Under the pieces are notes generated by a model, which had not been told where the DNA came from, searched no databases, and worked only from the letters and a program-made list of their open reading frames with translations. A stretch of 64,000 bases of DNA. Source: Psettodes erumei (Eukaryota > Chordata > Actinopteri > Pleuronectiformes > Psettodidae). How positions within the stretch are numbered: the stretch's first letter is position 1; each line of letters begins with the position of its first letter. Below are positions 45,710 through 58,429 of this stretch, piece after piece. The translations under genes and the position numbers were made by a program. The stretch spans positions 2,221,001 through 2,285,000 of the forward strand of contig JAFBJZ010000616.1 of assembly GCA_016785225.1 (NCBI GenBank), written 5' to 3'.

Positions 45710-46944
45710 AGCATGTCAGAAAAGCAATTTCAAAGAAAGGCCATCTTTTGCAGCATGCACTTAGTGAAGGGCAGTGAAAGGGCATGTGGATCGCTGTGTT
45801 TTAACAGGTGTGTTCAGGAAAAAGTGGCCAATTTGGCAAATGGACAATAACAGGCAGCTCCAGAGGTAAGCGTAGCATAAATCTTAATGTGTTGGTGCGT
45901 TGACTCTGGGGCTGTTTTTGCACAGGTGCTGCAGAGTTGTTAGTGTTAAACCAGGTTAATATTGGTGACATGTAACAGTAACATCCTCCGGCTACCCAGT
46001 GAGCAGACCATTCAGTGTAACCTCCACAGGTTTTAAAGAGAACACAGCCTGTTTTTATGTTCACAGCTCCTTCTCAGGGAAACAGGACTAAAGTGTATCA
46101 AGAGTTCAACAGACACTTAGTAGAAAACAGGAATTCTACATGGCAACACCTGCACTCTAATTCCCCCAGAGCTGATAAACTGCTGGTCTTTATCTACAGT
46201 CCCTCGGCAGGAGTCAAGAATAAAATTGGAGACAGGAAACGAATCCAGCTTTGCAATATAATGTGACCATAAGGAAGCTTTGCCTGAGACATCCCAAGGT
46301 TCACTGGATGCTTCTACATTTTAATGAGTGCTAATAGTACTAACGTTCCATTTGATACTTCTTAAATGACTCTTATTCAATCTGGTGTAACTTCATACCA
46401 CAGAAATACTAAAACTATGTGATTACTACAGCTTCAATGTTTTGCTGGTGTTTGTACATTTCATATGAGATCGTGACTGTTATGAATCCAGAGACAGAGA
46501 AGTCAGCAATCACAGCTGCTTGAGTTAGTTAGTAACCTTGGTTTTTTATGTTTTAATTACTTTTTTTAAAAATTCTGATGAAGTAATCTTTCTTTAACAC
46601 TGCTTTTCACAACCAAACACCAAAGGGGGGTGCACAAAACTCAAAAATAACTACAGTTTTATTGAATTTTAACTCAAGTTATTTGTTATTTTTAGAGCTG
46701 GTTTTAGTGAGATTATTCATGAGGGGACAGTGCTGATCACAGCTGTGTGGGTGGCTCAGCTCTGTGTAATCTTACCATGACAATCATGCCATGCGCAGTC
46801 ATACAAATTTAAAAGGCAATCTCCACACAGGCACCCTGACATGCCAGCAGCAGCCCCAGTGGGAACATGTGGATCAATGTGAGTGGATCTCATAACACTG
46901 AGGTTACGGAATCTGAGAGCCCAGTCTGATCATAGAGGCCAACT

Positions 46945-46961
46945 CGATGATGATGATGATG
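46945..46961. repeat. (GAT)n microsatellite
   Basis: Five to six GAT/TGA units. Confidence 0.85.
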
Positions 46962-48689
46962 GTGATGCCACTATGATGTGGTGATGGCTACTGTTGAGCA
47001 CGTGCAGGGGCGGATTCAGATCAGCAGGTGTTTACAACGCCTGCAACACGCAAGAGGGTCCAGGCCCCTACTTATTAACTGCCGTAGGCCGTTACATGGT
47101 TGATTGTCTAAGGTCCGCACGGGCCTATATTTCTCCCTTTTATGTTCTCTCTAATCTGCTGCAGATCTGTGTCCCACCTCTGATTTATGAGTGAAAGCTG
47201 CTCCCTGTGGTGCAGCAGGAGGGGGACCTTGACAGGGGAATCTGACAGGCGTTTTGTCCTTTCCATAATTAGAGAGTACATCCAATTCACCCCGTTCATT
47301 ACCCCTGGGCCTAGTGACAAATGATGAGGGGGCTTGTTTTAATGCAGGCTCACTGGCTGTCCCGTTAGGGGTGAATGAGCAACAGTGCATACAAGAGAAT
47401 GGGAGATGAGGGAGACAAATTCACAAGGTAGTTTAATTATCAAACTGTACTACATTTAAACGTAGCAGAGATTTTTTTTTTCATTTTTCTGTTTCTTTTT
47501 TTCTTCATGCATTACACTTAGCCAAAGTCTGCATGTTACACAATAGGAGGGATTATATAGGGAGGATATAAAGGTCTAGAGTCACTTTAAATGCATTAGC
47601 CCAGTCCAGTTACCATACATCATGTATACGTTCGACCTTCTGGCCAACCACTGATTTACTTTTATATTCCATTTATTTCCATTTGTCAAGTTTCTATTTA
47701 TGATATCACATAAAAAATAAAACAACACACATTAGTGACAGTGTAACATAAGACCTGGAGTACATCTGTTAATTATCACCCACCATCACCTATGCTTAAC
47801 AATACCACCATGCAAACACTTGACACAGGTTGAACACAAGTGTCTATTGTGGTATTTTAAACCTTAAAACATTCACTTTTCATCTCTGCAGGTATACTGG
47901 ATACTGTAGGCTCTGTAATAAAAAACTTTGTTGACATGATAATAATAGCTGACAGGTCAGTAGGGTGGGAAATGAATGGATTGTATTACCAGATGGGATG
48001 AAAAAAACCCCAAAAAACATTTAGGTCGAACCGCAGGCAAATTACAAAACAAATCCAAAACTGGATCCAATTAAATACTGTCAATCATTGGGACCATTCT
48101 CATGTAAATAACTTGAAGCCCAAACAAGATTTAATCCTGCCTCATACCTAGTAAATTCTACTCATTACACCACAATCTGTTCACTTGGTGTGTATTTACA
48201 GTTAGTGTAGAAAAGCCTGGATCATTGTCCACTAGGGGATTTATTTGCCCTCCATGTTTGTTGACTGTGGACACGTCAAGAATAGGGTGATGGGTGTGCT
48301 TTGCTCTGAGCTGGCCTTTAATTAAATTGTTCCCTCAGGCATGATGGAAGAGGGAATCTAGTTTCAGGGGTGACTGGGCCATGGGTACAGAGAGGGAGAC
48401 CCAGTGCTTTGTGAAGCCACGACTTTGCTGTGTTTCTGTGCTGGAGGCGAGACAAGCACTCAGAGTCTCAATTCGCCAAATGGGAAAGCAGCTCCGTGGT
48501 GATGCATCAGTGTCCTCCCACCACTCGTGAAACAAACCAACCAACCCCGAGGTACACATAGGCGGTTTACAGTATATACCATTCTATAGCAGTGTTTCCC
48601 AATCTGGAAACAAGACAGGAAAAAAACTGTGCATGCTTTTCTTTAATCTTTATTTAGTCCTTTTAGTCCTTTTTATCTACTGGTTGTCC

Positions 48690-49062
48690 TGACTTCCAAC
48701 AAGAAAATAGTTCCACAGGGTTCTGTCTTCAGTCCACTTCTGTTCAGGATATGCATAAATGAGTTACCAGAATCATATCAAGCAGCAGGATTTCAGATGT
48801 ATGCAAATGATATGTGTCTGGTGGAACAATTTCCTAAGTGCTACACTTTATAGCAGCATGGTTTGAAAACTCCATTCTAACTTTTAACATAATGAAAATC
48901 ATGTCAATATGTTTTTCATTCGAGGGTCAGGCCTTGTCAAAAGTTAATCAGTTAAGCTTAAATATTTACTGTAAAAGTAGTGAACAGGTGAAATGTCTCA
49001 TTACCATGTTTGAATCCCATTTAAAATTACTTGCATTGTGCAGTGATCGTGTACCATTCTAG
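48690..49062 (+). pseudogene. Non-LTR retrotransposon reverse transcriptase relic
   Basis: In one plus-strand frame 48708-48832 reads IVPQGSVFSPLLFRICINEL followed by PESYQAAGFQMYANDMCLV. These are the reverse transcriptase blocks 'VPQGSVLGPLLF..YINDL' and 'YADD'. After a stop and frame change the next block AWFENSILTFNIMKIMSICF (from about 48853) matches the usual 'W...N.L.LN..KT..M.FS' block. The catalytic aspartate pair reads YAND, with one Asp changed. Only about 120 residues remain, with stops and shifts. It looks most like an L2/Rex-type non-LTR element, but the exact clade cannot be told by eye. Confidence 0.75.
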
Positions 49063-52000
49063 TCTGAAATCAGTTTCATGGTTCAAGATATTATGCAACT
49101 TATTAGTTAGAGGCGGCATCTACAGTACTTGAACCATAGAATCATAAAATTACAAACTTTGGATGCTCAAACACAATATTTTCAGTTTTCTGATCATAGT
49201 CTTAGCATCTGTGGGGAATTGTTGGGGGAGTACTGACTTTGGGCAGATGTCACTCTCTGTTTAATAGACCAAATAGTGAACTTCATACTAGGATAATGCA
49301 AAACTGATGATGACTGACACCGTGTGAGTTTTGTATTGTTCTGTATGTTTTTTTCTTTTATATTGTGAAAATGAATATTAAACAAATCCTTGTAAATGAA
49401 ACCATCGGATGGCTAAAAGCCAAAAAGTTGGGAGCCAGTACTCTATATCATCAACAATCTTTTTTTCCGTTCCTGATCTGCTTTGAAATACATTTTGCTG
49501 CATTTTGCTGCTAAGGGCAGCATTGTGGGTGTAATAAATAGTTATTTGTGCTGCTTTTATTGATTATTTCAGCTAAAGTGCACAACAATATTTGGCCCAA
49601 TTCAGCTGAAGAACGTCAATTATTCCTCTTCGCTGTAACATACATATCTAGCTGTAATGTAACACTTCCCAAAATGTTGCTGCGCTCGCTGCCATTCAGC
49701 TAGGCCCCTTTCCATTCCAGCTAATGGAAATTCACATTCACCAAGATAATGTCACTTCCTCTGTCCTCTCTTTTTAAATCTTTATTGCCCCCCCCCCGCA
49801 TGTTCGGCGGTTGGGGGGCAGATCACAGTTTGTGTCCTAGGTAATTTCAACACAGAGCGACTTTCTCTCTTCCCTAATTTCCCATCCAAGCCAAGAGATT
49901 GGAGGCCAGACTCCATAAATGAAGTCGTCCTTTCTCATCTCTAATTCTATTCCCTGGTTATAACTGACTTAGGGGCCAGGAGTCTGTCTCCCTCTTTGGC
50001 TGATAAATGGTTTGGCTGAACGAGTAATGGCTAATTAACTTCCTGAATATGATTGTTTATCTGACTTTATGATCTGACTGTGTGCCAGTTTGTCTGCCTG
50101 TGCTTCGTCGGTGAGTCTGTCTGAAGGCAGACCAGGCTGCTCCTGCATTAGCACAAACTCACCAGATGCTCTGGCTGCATATTCTGTGCTTCAGCACTGG
50201 CAGCGTGCCACTGCTCCTGCCTCACTAGGCTAATGTAAATGCTCTGTCTCATCATCCGGGCCCGGAGGGAGGCACACTCATCTGCCCTGACACGGCTTGC
50301 TCTTGTGGGCGTGGGGGTGGGGCAAGTTGGCCAGATGCTCAGGAAGGTTTCCTGGGTGATGAGGGAGGTATCAGAGGTGAGGAGTGAAGGACTGCAAACC
50401 AGGGAGTCTGGAGCCATGTGTAATGCTGTCTGTGAGTGCAAAAACCAAGGTGAAAAAGAAGCTTTTTTAAAACAGTAGTCATTCCCTCAGGAACATGTAG
50501 TACTGAAATGTAATAGAATTTGTAAAATGTAAAATCTTCTTTGTACATGTTTTCTTCACTTTTGTAAATCTCATGTTGTACTCTCAGCGGCAACTCGAGA
50601 GATCCTGCAAATTGACCTCAGTAAACAGTGCAGCTCTCCTCTCAACTAATTTCTCCCTCTGAATGGCAGAGGGTTTGACAGTGAGTGATGAAACTAGCTT
50701 TGCTTGGATGAATTCCTTGATCTCTGCTGCTCAGGAGACATCACAAGAAGCTGGAGAATATTTCTTTACAGTGATCATGAGGGGAAAGGCACTCTGTGAT
50801 TTGGAATGATGGTGTGTCCATATCGTATTAACTTCTTCCAACAAATGAATACAATGTTTTGTTACAGTTAATATAATAAATCAGTACTGTGCTTGTTGCA
50901 TAAAATAAATGTGGTTTCACAGTAAATTAAAATATATTCACTTTTTGTTTCCTTTGTTATAGAAGTTAAAAAGCCCAAACAAAACTTCATAGGAATCCCA
51001 TTCATAATTGGAAACTAAACTGAAAAATGACAGAATTAGTCATTTCAGAAAAAGCATCCAAAGGACCAATGTTTATATTCAGGTGGTGAAATCCCTTCCG
51101 GGGACCGGTGTCAGTCAAACATCTGACTTTTGAACACTAGACAACCCATTTTGTTTCCCGACAGTCAACAGTGGTCTCCTCTGATCAAGGCCATGGTAAG
51201 TCCATAGTAACATCAAGTACATTGTTGTTTGAATATGCTCAGTTGTATTACAGTCATGTCTTTCTGATAAACACAGCTTGAGATGATTTATGCAGCCACT
51301 AATAATACCTAATGTTTCCAAGAGGAGGGGGGTAAAAGAAAAATGCATTAAGTGAAAGAAGCACCTGCTTCATTTTTTACAACTCCAACGGTAATTTCCA
51401 TCCCTGAATCCTACTTTTTAAATTCTAAGTTCAACTGGGGTAGAATGATGCAGGATTTCATTTGTGAAAAATTCCATTTACAGAAACAGTGCCACTGTTA
51501 CTCTTAATAATTTACAGAACACACTGTTAATTGTGTTAAAACCTATAATTTGGGTGAAAATACAAGTTCCTCTTGTGGAAGTATGCCTGTGCGTTATGTG
51601 ATTGTTTGGACAGAGCTAATTTTCAGGAGGCTTTTGAAAGCTCCTTTGTCTCTGTAGTGTGAGAATCCTCAAGAGAGATCAGTGCTGTCTCAGGAGGATT
51701 GGACAGAAAGGCAAACTGCTCAACATACACACTTGGTTTCTATGCTTGTATGTCTTTTTGTTAGGAGGTCATCGGCAATGTGTGTGGCCTGTACTGCAAT
51801 TTTACTTTTCTCCAGGGCTCAAAAGCTGCTGCAGTTGGTAGCATATGTCAAACAGAGTAGGGATTCATCAAGCTTCCAAAAATTTCACCAAGTTGGCAAA
51901 CACAGTCAGTGAAATCTTTCATGTCCTTAGCTGCCTGGCATGGCTGTAAATGCACTGTGAATATTTCCTCTTACTGCCTGTTAAATCATAGTCATCACTC

Positions 52001-53924
52001 AGATGATTGGGGGCAGCTCTTTTCCGATTTCAGATGGACCGTGACTGGCCGTGGTCTAATGGTTGACAGAGATGGTTTGTGAAACTGGGACACTGCCAGT
52101 GAATATGCAGCATGACGAATGGACTCAAACATAAAAGTCTTTGATTTAAAGAAGAAAAATATTACGCTCAACTAAAGAAAAAACAGAGATTGGTTGCATG
52201 TTGATTATATAAGTGTGCACCCAATATGTGGTATCGGAATGCTCAACATCAGATGGTAACAAGCTGCTTTTTCCGGTGACCTATGGGGCTGTTTTTATGG
52301 GAGGACAGTCTCACTCCTGCACAGGTGTTTTCTGCTCATGTCAAAGTGTCTCTGGGGCTATGCTAGGAGTAATGACAAGTCATCAAATTATATGTTCCAG
52401 TAAGAATTATAAAGGTGTAAGTTGTGCAAAGCACTCTGCACTCTGTTTGAATTATTCCCCTCCAGTTTGGATGTTTACGACATTATATCTGCTATTATGA
52501 GTTTTCTCATGTATACCTTACATTATACCTAGAAGAAAGAGAGAGTGGCTGCTTTATACACTTGGAATTACAGTCTACCAATGACGTGACTGGTGAAATC
52601 ACAAAGAATCCAGAAGTTTCAATCGTTTTAAATGGGCAAAACATTATCATCAATCAAATGGCTTGGCAGGTTGCACAGTCAAAAACCTTTGTTGTGTATT
52701 TGTGTGTTCAGAGTTTACTATCCTTTGAATGGAAATTTGATTTACAGGAGATGAAAAGGAGGAAAAAAAACATGCAAACACAATGTAAAGTACATCAGAC
52801 ACTGATCACAACCGTTAAAGCAAACAGTCACATAAGAAGATGTACTGTATCTGTACCTTAAATGTGCCGAACCACTGGAATGGTGGCCATAATAAAGTGT
52901 TGTTGAGCAGGACAGCTGACATTTTAGTTTATTGCTCTTGGAACAACAGACAATTTAACCAATTGCTTTTAACCCTGGGGAAACTGTGTCTCTGCCCTGA
53001 GGGGACAAGAACAAATTCCTTCCAGGGTGAGTGATCAGAGCTGGCCATGATGGACAGGGCCCTCATTAGACACTGTTTGTCATAGACATCTGCTAAAGGA
53101 AGCTGTTGTGACAATTATTTTTTACCATAATTTTTTTTTTTTTGCACTGTGGAGGTTCCATACCAAGAAATAAAAAGATAGTTCAAACTTTTTGTAAAGG
53201 ATTTGTAAAGCCATCACTGTTTTCTCCACATTAAAAGTATTCAATCTGTGCAAGGTGCAGACGTGTTGAATTCAAAGCAAGTTCTTGTTCACAGGTACTT
53301 GTACCACTCCACCATCTCAGCACTTGAGCCCCTTGATTATAGCTGTGATAACTGAGAGGGAGGTTTCCCCTTAAGTACTTAGCCTTATATTTTGCTTTGT
53401 AGTAGGAAGTAGTTTTCATACAACTCCACAAAGGTTTGTGATACTGGTCCCTGATCATCGGGCTCTACATGAAGGAGCAGGCTGATCAGGACAGCGTCAG
53501 ATGTCTGTCATCTTCGTTACTCTTACAGCTATGTGTAATAGTTTGGACAGTACACACCCCCAGGGTGAGCCTGTGGATGACAGCCTCTTCTGGGACAAAG
53601 CATCAGTAAGGCTGGCTGCCTAAGGCCTATGCATTAAAAAGTCCGGTACCTTGAATTGAAGTAGACATTTTGCATGAGTTTTTGTAACCTCATGATACTT
53701 GCAGAGATAATTAAGTGAGGTCCTAGTAGCATCATCCACCCCTCTATTAAGCCCATATACCAATGCAATTGCAGCAGAGTGAGTGGGCCCTGAACTTTAA
53801 CTGTCAGGTTCTGTTTGACCCGTAGCTCAAAAGTCTTAATCACTGTTAAGATGAGAATCACTGGTCACGTGAATGCCATTGATATGCAAACCTTTTGACA
53901 GTTTATACAAGTTAATGAATTTGC
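49063..53924. other. Intergenic, nothing recognised
   Basis: Ordinary AT-rich sequence with a C-run (49788-49798) and a T-run (about 53129-53143). The first few hundred bases may be the 3' tail of the reverse-transcriptase relic. Open stretches (for example 50148-50441 minus, 52213-52500 plus) have no family resemblance or supporting splice structure. Confidence 0.5.
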
Positions 53925-54535
53925 AGATTTAGTACTAGAAAATAAGATTTCTGAAGAAATTGTGGTGGGATTGTGACATTGTGCAACATCTGATGCTACG
54001 CTGCCTTGTTACCTTAAATTTGTTTGAAAAAGCAGTTGAAGCTGTCTGAAGAGAAGGTGTATAATCAGCTGATTTGAATCAGCTGTGTGCTTGCACTCAG
54101 AGGTTGCCATGGTGATGCACAGGCTTAACTGACAGGAGACCGGCGGAAGCAATGAGTAGAGACTGAGTACAGGACACTAAACAAAAGGCGTTATCTCAAA
54201 ATTGAGGTTGTATTATTGATATTTTTCACAGTAAGCAACAGAAGACTTAAGACATAAATTTGTACATGAAAAATGGCCGCGATATGGCTTTAAATGGCTT
54301 ATGGTTTAAAAAGGCCCTTATTCGTGACACCGTGACTCGTTTAACATTAGAGTCAATGGAGCAGTTGAGGGGACCTCTTGTTGCTTAAGGTCTGACAATT
54401 TAATAACCACTAGTCCTATCGCATCAGGTTTCACACTGTTTGAATCGGCATAAATTTCTTTACTTACTGTTTCAAAATTGCATGTGAGAAGTAAAACATG
54501 TTGGAGCAGCTGAAAGCTAAAGTGGATGACATCGC
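53925..54535 (+). repeat. ~600-bp duplicated block, copy 1
   Basis: Collinear with 58430-59040 at roughly 70-75 percent identity by eye. Shared words: ACTAGAAAATA, CCTTAAATTTGTTT, GTTGCCATGG.GATGCACAGG, TTATTATTGATATTTTT, TCAATGGAGCAGTTGAGGGG, TGTCCTATC and GAGCAGCTGAAAGCTA. It runs directly into the truncated coiled-coil pseudogene copy at 54540. No ORF or transposon end was recognised, so it may be 5' flank or UTR duplicated with that gene. Confidence 0.8.
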
Positions 54536-54539
54536 CGCT

Positions 54540-54820
54540 GATGCTTCCTTTTATGTTTGGTTGCTGCTTGCTCCTTGTAGTAACGTTTGTCCGTGAAACA
54601 GCAAAATTCAAAGAAGACGAGGGATTGAGCATCCACAACATCACAGGGCAAAGGTGAACAAAGGCTATCAGATGGCTGACTTCACGAGGATGCAACCTAG
54701 CACTTGGAGCAAAGAGCTGACAAAAGAGCAGGAAAAACTGACGGCTTTAGAGATATGGGATAGAGTGAAGCTGAAAAACCACCAGGAGAGGCGATGGGTG
54801 AAGGAGTATTGGTTTTGACA
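54540..54820 (+). pseudogene. Truncated copy of a coiled-coil (TPH-like) gene
   Basis: One frame (about 54672-54818) reads MADFTRMQPSTWSKELTKEQ, then EKLTALEIWDRVKLKNHQER and RWVKEYWF before TGA. It aligns with the start of the longer copy at 56225: LTKEQE...A..IW.RV.L..H.E.R..KE.WF are shared. Upstream non-coding sequence (AGTAACGTTTGTCCGTGAAA, AAGAAGACGA) is also shared with 56230-56272, so the homology extends into a 5' UTR-like region. Everything after KE.WF is missing. The residue-level conservation suggests both came from a once-functional gene. No intron is visible. Confidence 0.6.
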
Positions 54821-56224
54821 TGAAGTTTACTGATTTATGCGGTTGAACACAACCTCTCTTTCAGGTCCATAGTCTTTCATGAACCGGCTAGCATTTAGCT
54901 CCTTAGCGACCTTGATTTGACTCATCTCTACATAAACCAACTCCCAAGGTTACCCAGAGGTCCCTGCTTTCCTTAAACACGTGTACATTTCACAGGCTGC
55001 AGTGACTGCTAGAGGCTAATATAAATGGAGCTGCATCTAAATCACATCTCGTCACAAGTTTGTGGTCACAAGATGACTAACGCTCCTTATTATTTGCCCT
55101 CACAAACTCATCAACCCAAAAATTCACAGGAATCTTGTTATTGACTCAATAATTATTTCTAATGTTATGACAAATATTGTAAATAAATAATATTTTATAA
55201 ACAATGTCTGTAATCTTAACCATGTAAGATAATTATATAATAATAATAACCTTTAGTTATATAGCATTTTTCTTAACAAAGTTAGGCAATTTAACCAACA
55301 TTAGGAACCCTGAGGAACCCCAGAGTAGTCTGGCATTGTTCGAATAGCAACGTTTAGGACAAACAATCTTTCTTCTGGCTGTGGCTGTTTTGACCATTTA
55401 TACATATGATATACATATCATGAGAACCACATTTGCACAGCTTTTTCAACAAAATGTGATGATGAACTATATTAAAAGCTGTGATGGACCTGTTGTAGCA
55501 ATCAGAACTTTTGTAGATGATAGCAGGTGACCCATGGCCTGCAGCCGGTCATGTACCATTTTGATACACAAACACAGTTTTGTGTGATTCCTGGTGTTTT
55601 CAGGATGATTAGAGTTTCAAGTGACATTCAAACATCTATAAAATTCCCACAGGACTATAAACTGTACTGCAAAGCAATGTGTTTGTGTGAGGCAAAATTA
55701 AGTTTACTTAATTCTGTTAATTGTTTATTTAATTGGACTGTTATCTTTTTCTGTTTGATCTCTGTTGCCTTTAAAGATAGCAGCTTCCTATTTTTGTTTT
55801 TTTGAATTCGCTGTTTCTGTCATTGCAAGATTAATCTGGAGCCACATGGTTTTCATAAAGTGAATAAACTTGCTGTTTCATCTGTATGTTAGACTTTGAG
55901 TGGATTATTGATACCACCTTGATTTGACATGAGTATACCATGGCTATCACCTGGAGTACTGGGCATTAAAGTGTTCATATATACTTCTTACAGGACCAAC
56001 TTCACAGGACTGGAATCGTAAATTTTGAAATACTTTTAATTGCATTTATTGTACTCCTTGAAAGATTTTTTTCCCCTTAACTCTGGCATCAGATTGTAAA
56101 AAATCTTTTCGATTCATATAAGGTGAAATGTACTTGAAATGATGATGTCATCCAAAGATGCCCAAGCATCAGCCCAATGAAGATATCGCCAACTCTCAAG
56201 GTTCATGTTGAGTTGTTCTCACTG
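54821..56224. other. Between the two pseudogene copies
   Basis: AT-rich. The sequence AATAATAATAACCTTTAGTT and ATATAGCATTTTTCTTAACA (55240-55277) resembles the start of a common fish dispersed repeat ('tttatatagcacttttc'). No gene recognised. Confidence 0.4.
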
Positions 56225-57310
56225 CCTGCAGTAACATTAGTCTGTTAAATAGCAAAGTTAAAAAAAGACGATGAAGCAAGCATCCAAAACCTCAAGTAGA
56301 CAAAACTTCACACAGTCCTGGTCGGTGGCTGGCCTGACAAAGGAGCAGGAAGAGATGAGGGCTAAAGACATCTGGGAGAGAGTGAGGCTGGATAGCCACA
56401 AAGAAGAGGAGAGGAGATCGAAGGAGCATTGGTTTTTGTTTCAAGATGCCAGGCAAATCGATGCTGAGAGGGTACGGGCCCAGGGGCAGAGTTTAGAGAA
56501 AAATATGATATTTCACAGCACTGGGAGCCCAAAACAGGCACAACCTACAAACAAAACCCAATCTGCAAAGCGCATTATGATGCCCTGTACTTTGTTGATC
56601 ACAGGCTCCAAATGAAGCACACTTCATACAAACCCACCATTCTTCCAGCAGCTGTTTTGGAGATCAGCCCCTCAACTTACCAGGTTCTCAACAAAAAGGA
56701 AAGTGAGGCCTTGTGGGTGAAATCTCAGAGGAAGAACCGAGAAGCAATTAAAGCTGCAGAAGAAAGGAATGAACAAATCAAACAGATAGGCTTTGTCTGT
56801 GAAAAGAATCATGCCCTGACTGAGGTGGAGTTAAGGGGACGGGAACGTATTCTGCACATGTCGGAGCGATCCAAATACTTACAAATGCAACAACAGCGTG
56901 TCTTCCGAAACCTCAACAAGTGGGTTCAAGAGGCTAGGTGCTGAGCCATCCGTGACGACCTAATCCAGGAGGAGGAACTGATGCGAAAGGGTAAAAATGA
57001 GGCAGAGTACAAACGAATCAGGGAGAAGAGAGAGCTGGAGCTTGCCAGACTGATGGCTGAGCAAAAACATGACAAAGATAAAATGGCAGATCAGCAAGCG
57101 CACCAAGCTGAGTGGAACAAGTTACTTAAAGACAGAAGATGGAGGAGAGAATTGGCTATCAAATTGGCTCAGACTCACCACAGAGAGCAATTCATGTCAC
57201 CTGAGGCTGCCCTACAGAGGGCAGAGTCTGGGAAGGTGCAACAGGAGGCAAAGATCGAAGCCAAAAGGAGTTCAGGGTGACAGGAATCTCCAAAAAAACA
57301 CTACAGTGAT
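56225..57310 (+). pseudogene. Intronless, disrupted coiled-coil gene resembling CFAP45/CFAP210-type (TPH) proteins
   Basis: About 336 codons can be followed on one strand without introns. Frame one from 56271 gives GLTKEQEEMRAKDIWERVRL and EERRSKEHWFLFQDARQIDA. Near 56470-56490 the reading moves to another frame: REKYDISQHWEPKTGTTYKQ, then YDALYFVDHRLQMKHTSYKP, TILPAAVLEISPSTYQVLNK and charged coiled coil to WVQEARC. A TGA (56942-56944), probably a former CGA, breaks it; the same frame goes on with AIRDDLIQEEELMRKGKN and REKRELELARLMAEQ up to 57280. The block EARC-x-AIRD followed by heptads resembles the ciliary microtubule inner proteins CFAP45/CFAP210, known for trichohyalin-plectin-type coiled coils. 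This is from memory and uncertain. With one shift, one stop and no introns it looks like a fairly young retrocopy. An AATAAA lies at 57645, with no clear A tail. Confidence 0.6.
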
Positions 57311-58093
57311 GTGAAAAACACCATGTCTCTGATGTCATCATCTGCCTTTGTAGCACCATCATACTCATCGCACCTCCTCATCTATCCACCCACTCGAAAG
57401 GCATTCATGCAGAGGTCCAAAAACAGATGATCTGGACCATAATGATCTCCCCAAGTCCCTGTCTGTCCTGCCAGCCCTCTTACCTCTCCTACAACCTTTC
57501 CTTTCTCTTCCCCTTTATTCCCAGAAATATTCCCTGTACACGTGTGGGTTAACTCTGGTTGTTCCCACCAAAACAATAATAAATAAATGACTTCAAAAAT
57601 GTCTAGGCTTATATAATGCATATGGTTTCTGTGGCAATATGGACAATAAAAATCAATGTAGTAGAAAATACATGGCTGTACACAAACTGTAACACACTCT
57701 TTTGGTCTGTAGAGTTTAGTGTCCTGGAAAATGGCAAAAAAGGCAAATATCGTCTGTTGACTTGAAAGCAGTATTCTGGGAACAATAATTAGTAGTGCTC
57801 ATGAAGCGATGGTACATGTACTGTATGTTAACTCTGTGTTTGTTTTGTCAACAATGTAAAACTTTGTTTGCAGAAAAAAACTTTGAAGGTATCCACAAAG
57901 TGGAAATGACCTGCTGTTAACAGGAATACTTTGAAATCCACTTTCATCAAATCACCCAAAATGTATTGATCAATACATCCACCTCTCTGTCAACTGAGCT
58001 GAACAGAAAAACAGGAGAAAATATTGCAAGTGAGGAGAATGTGCCATCAGTACGCTGATGGCACATTCTTCATGGTAAAACACACAGTCCTAC
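57311..58093. other. 3' side of the coiled-coil pseudogene
   Basis: Possible former 3' UTR (AATAAA near 57578 and 57645). Contains the perfect hairpin at 58036-58069. No gene recognised. Confidence 0.4.
58036..58069. repeat. Perfect 15-bp inverted repeat with TACG loop
   Basis: AGAATGTGCCATCAG (58036-58050) and CTGATGGCACATTCT (58055-58069) are exact reverse complements around TACG. The loop is too short for a microRNA precursor, and no T run follows. Confidence 0.95.
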
Positions 58094-58205
58094 CTTGTGT
58101 ATTTTGGTCTTGGCGTTGGATGTTCTGAACGGGTCCTTGTTAGACGTGTCATTGGTTAGACGTGTACCCACGGGAAGCTGGATTGTGGGAAAAATCCACC
58201 TTGGT
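58094..58205 (-). other. Isolated exon-like open stretch (unassigned)
   Basis: On the minus strand a pyrimidine tract ending TTGATTCTTTTCAG precedes 58205, and AAG|GTAGGA follows at 58094. Between them the frame is open: one base plus 37 codons, reading PRWIFPTIQLPVGTRLTNDT and SNKDPFRTSNAKTKIHK, ending in phase 0. The frame is also open for ~60 codons overall. I do not recognise the protein, and no matching neighbour exon was found. It could be an exon of an unknown gene, a relic, or chance. Confidence 0.25.
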
Positions 58206-58429
58206 CTGAAAAGAATCAATATTGCCTCACAAAGTTCTGTCACTGATGTAAAAGCTTGCATTGACCGGACACAGGTTTGAAAAGCAGTTATAACAGAAGA
58301 ATGATGCTTTATTTTGCGGGCTGAATTCTAAAGTGTTTTCAACATGTCACATGCCAGCTCCTGTCTTTAATCTTTAACGAAATTGTTTATCTCGCTCGCA
58401 GACGTGCACCTCAGACATAGCATTTATAT

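Larger units (their letters stand above)
44887..48689. other. Intergenic, simple repeats only
   Basis: No gene recognised. Contains an A-rich run (45541-45569), an (AAC)n run (45688-45709) and a (GAT)n run (46945-46961). The sequence CAGGGGCGGATTCAG at 47006 resembles the end of some hAT elements, but no partner end was found. Confidence 0.5.

Noticed and set aside
47004..47020. CAGGGGCGGATTCAG as a hAT transposon end
   Set aside because: Only one end present; no matching inverted end or 8-bp duplication found.
50148..50441. 97-codon minus-strand ORF with overlapping plus-strand ORF in GC-richer DNA
   Set aside because: No recognisable family and no splice structure; could be a conserved non-coding element but cannot be shown here.
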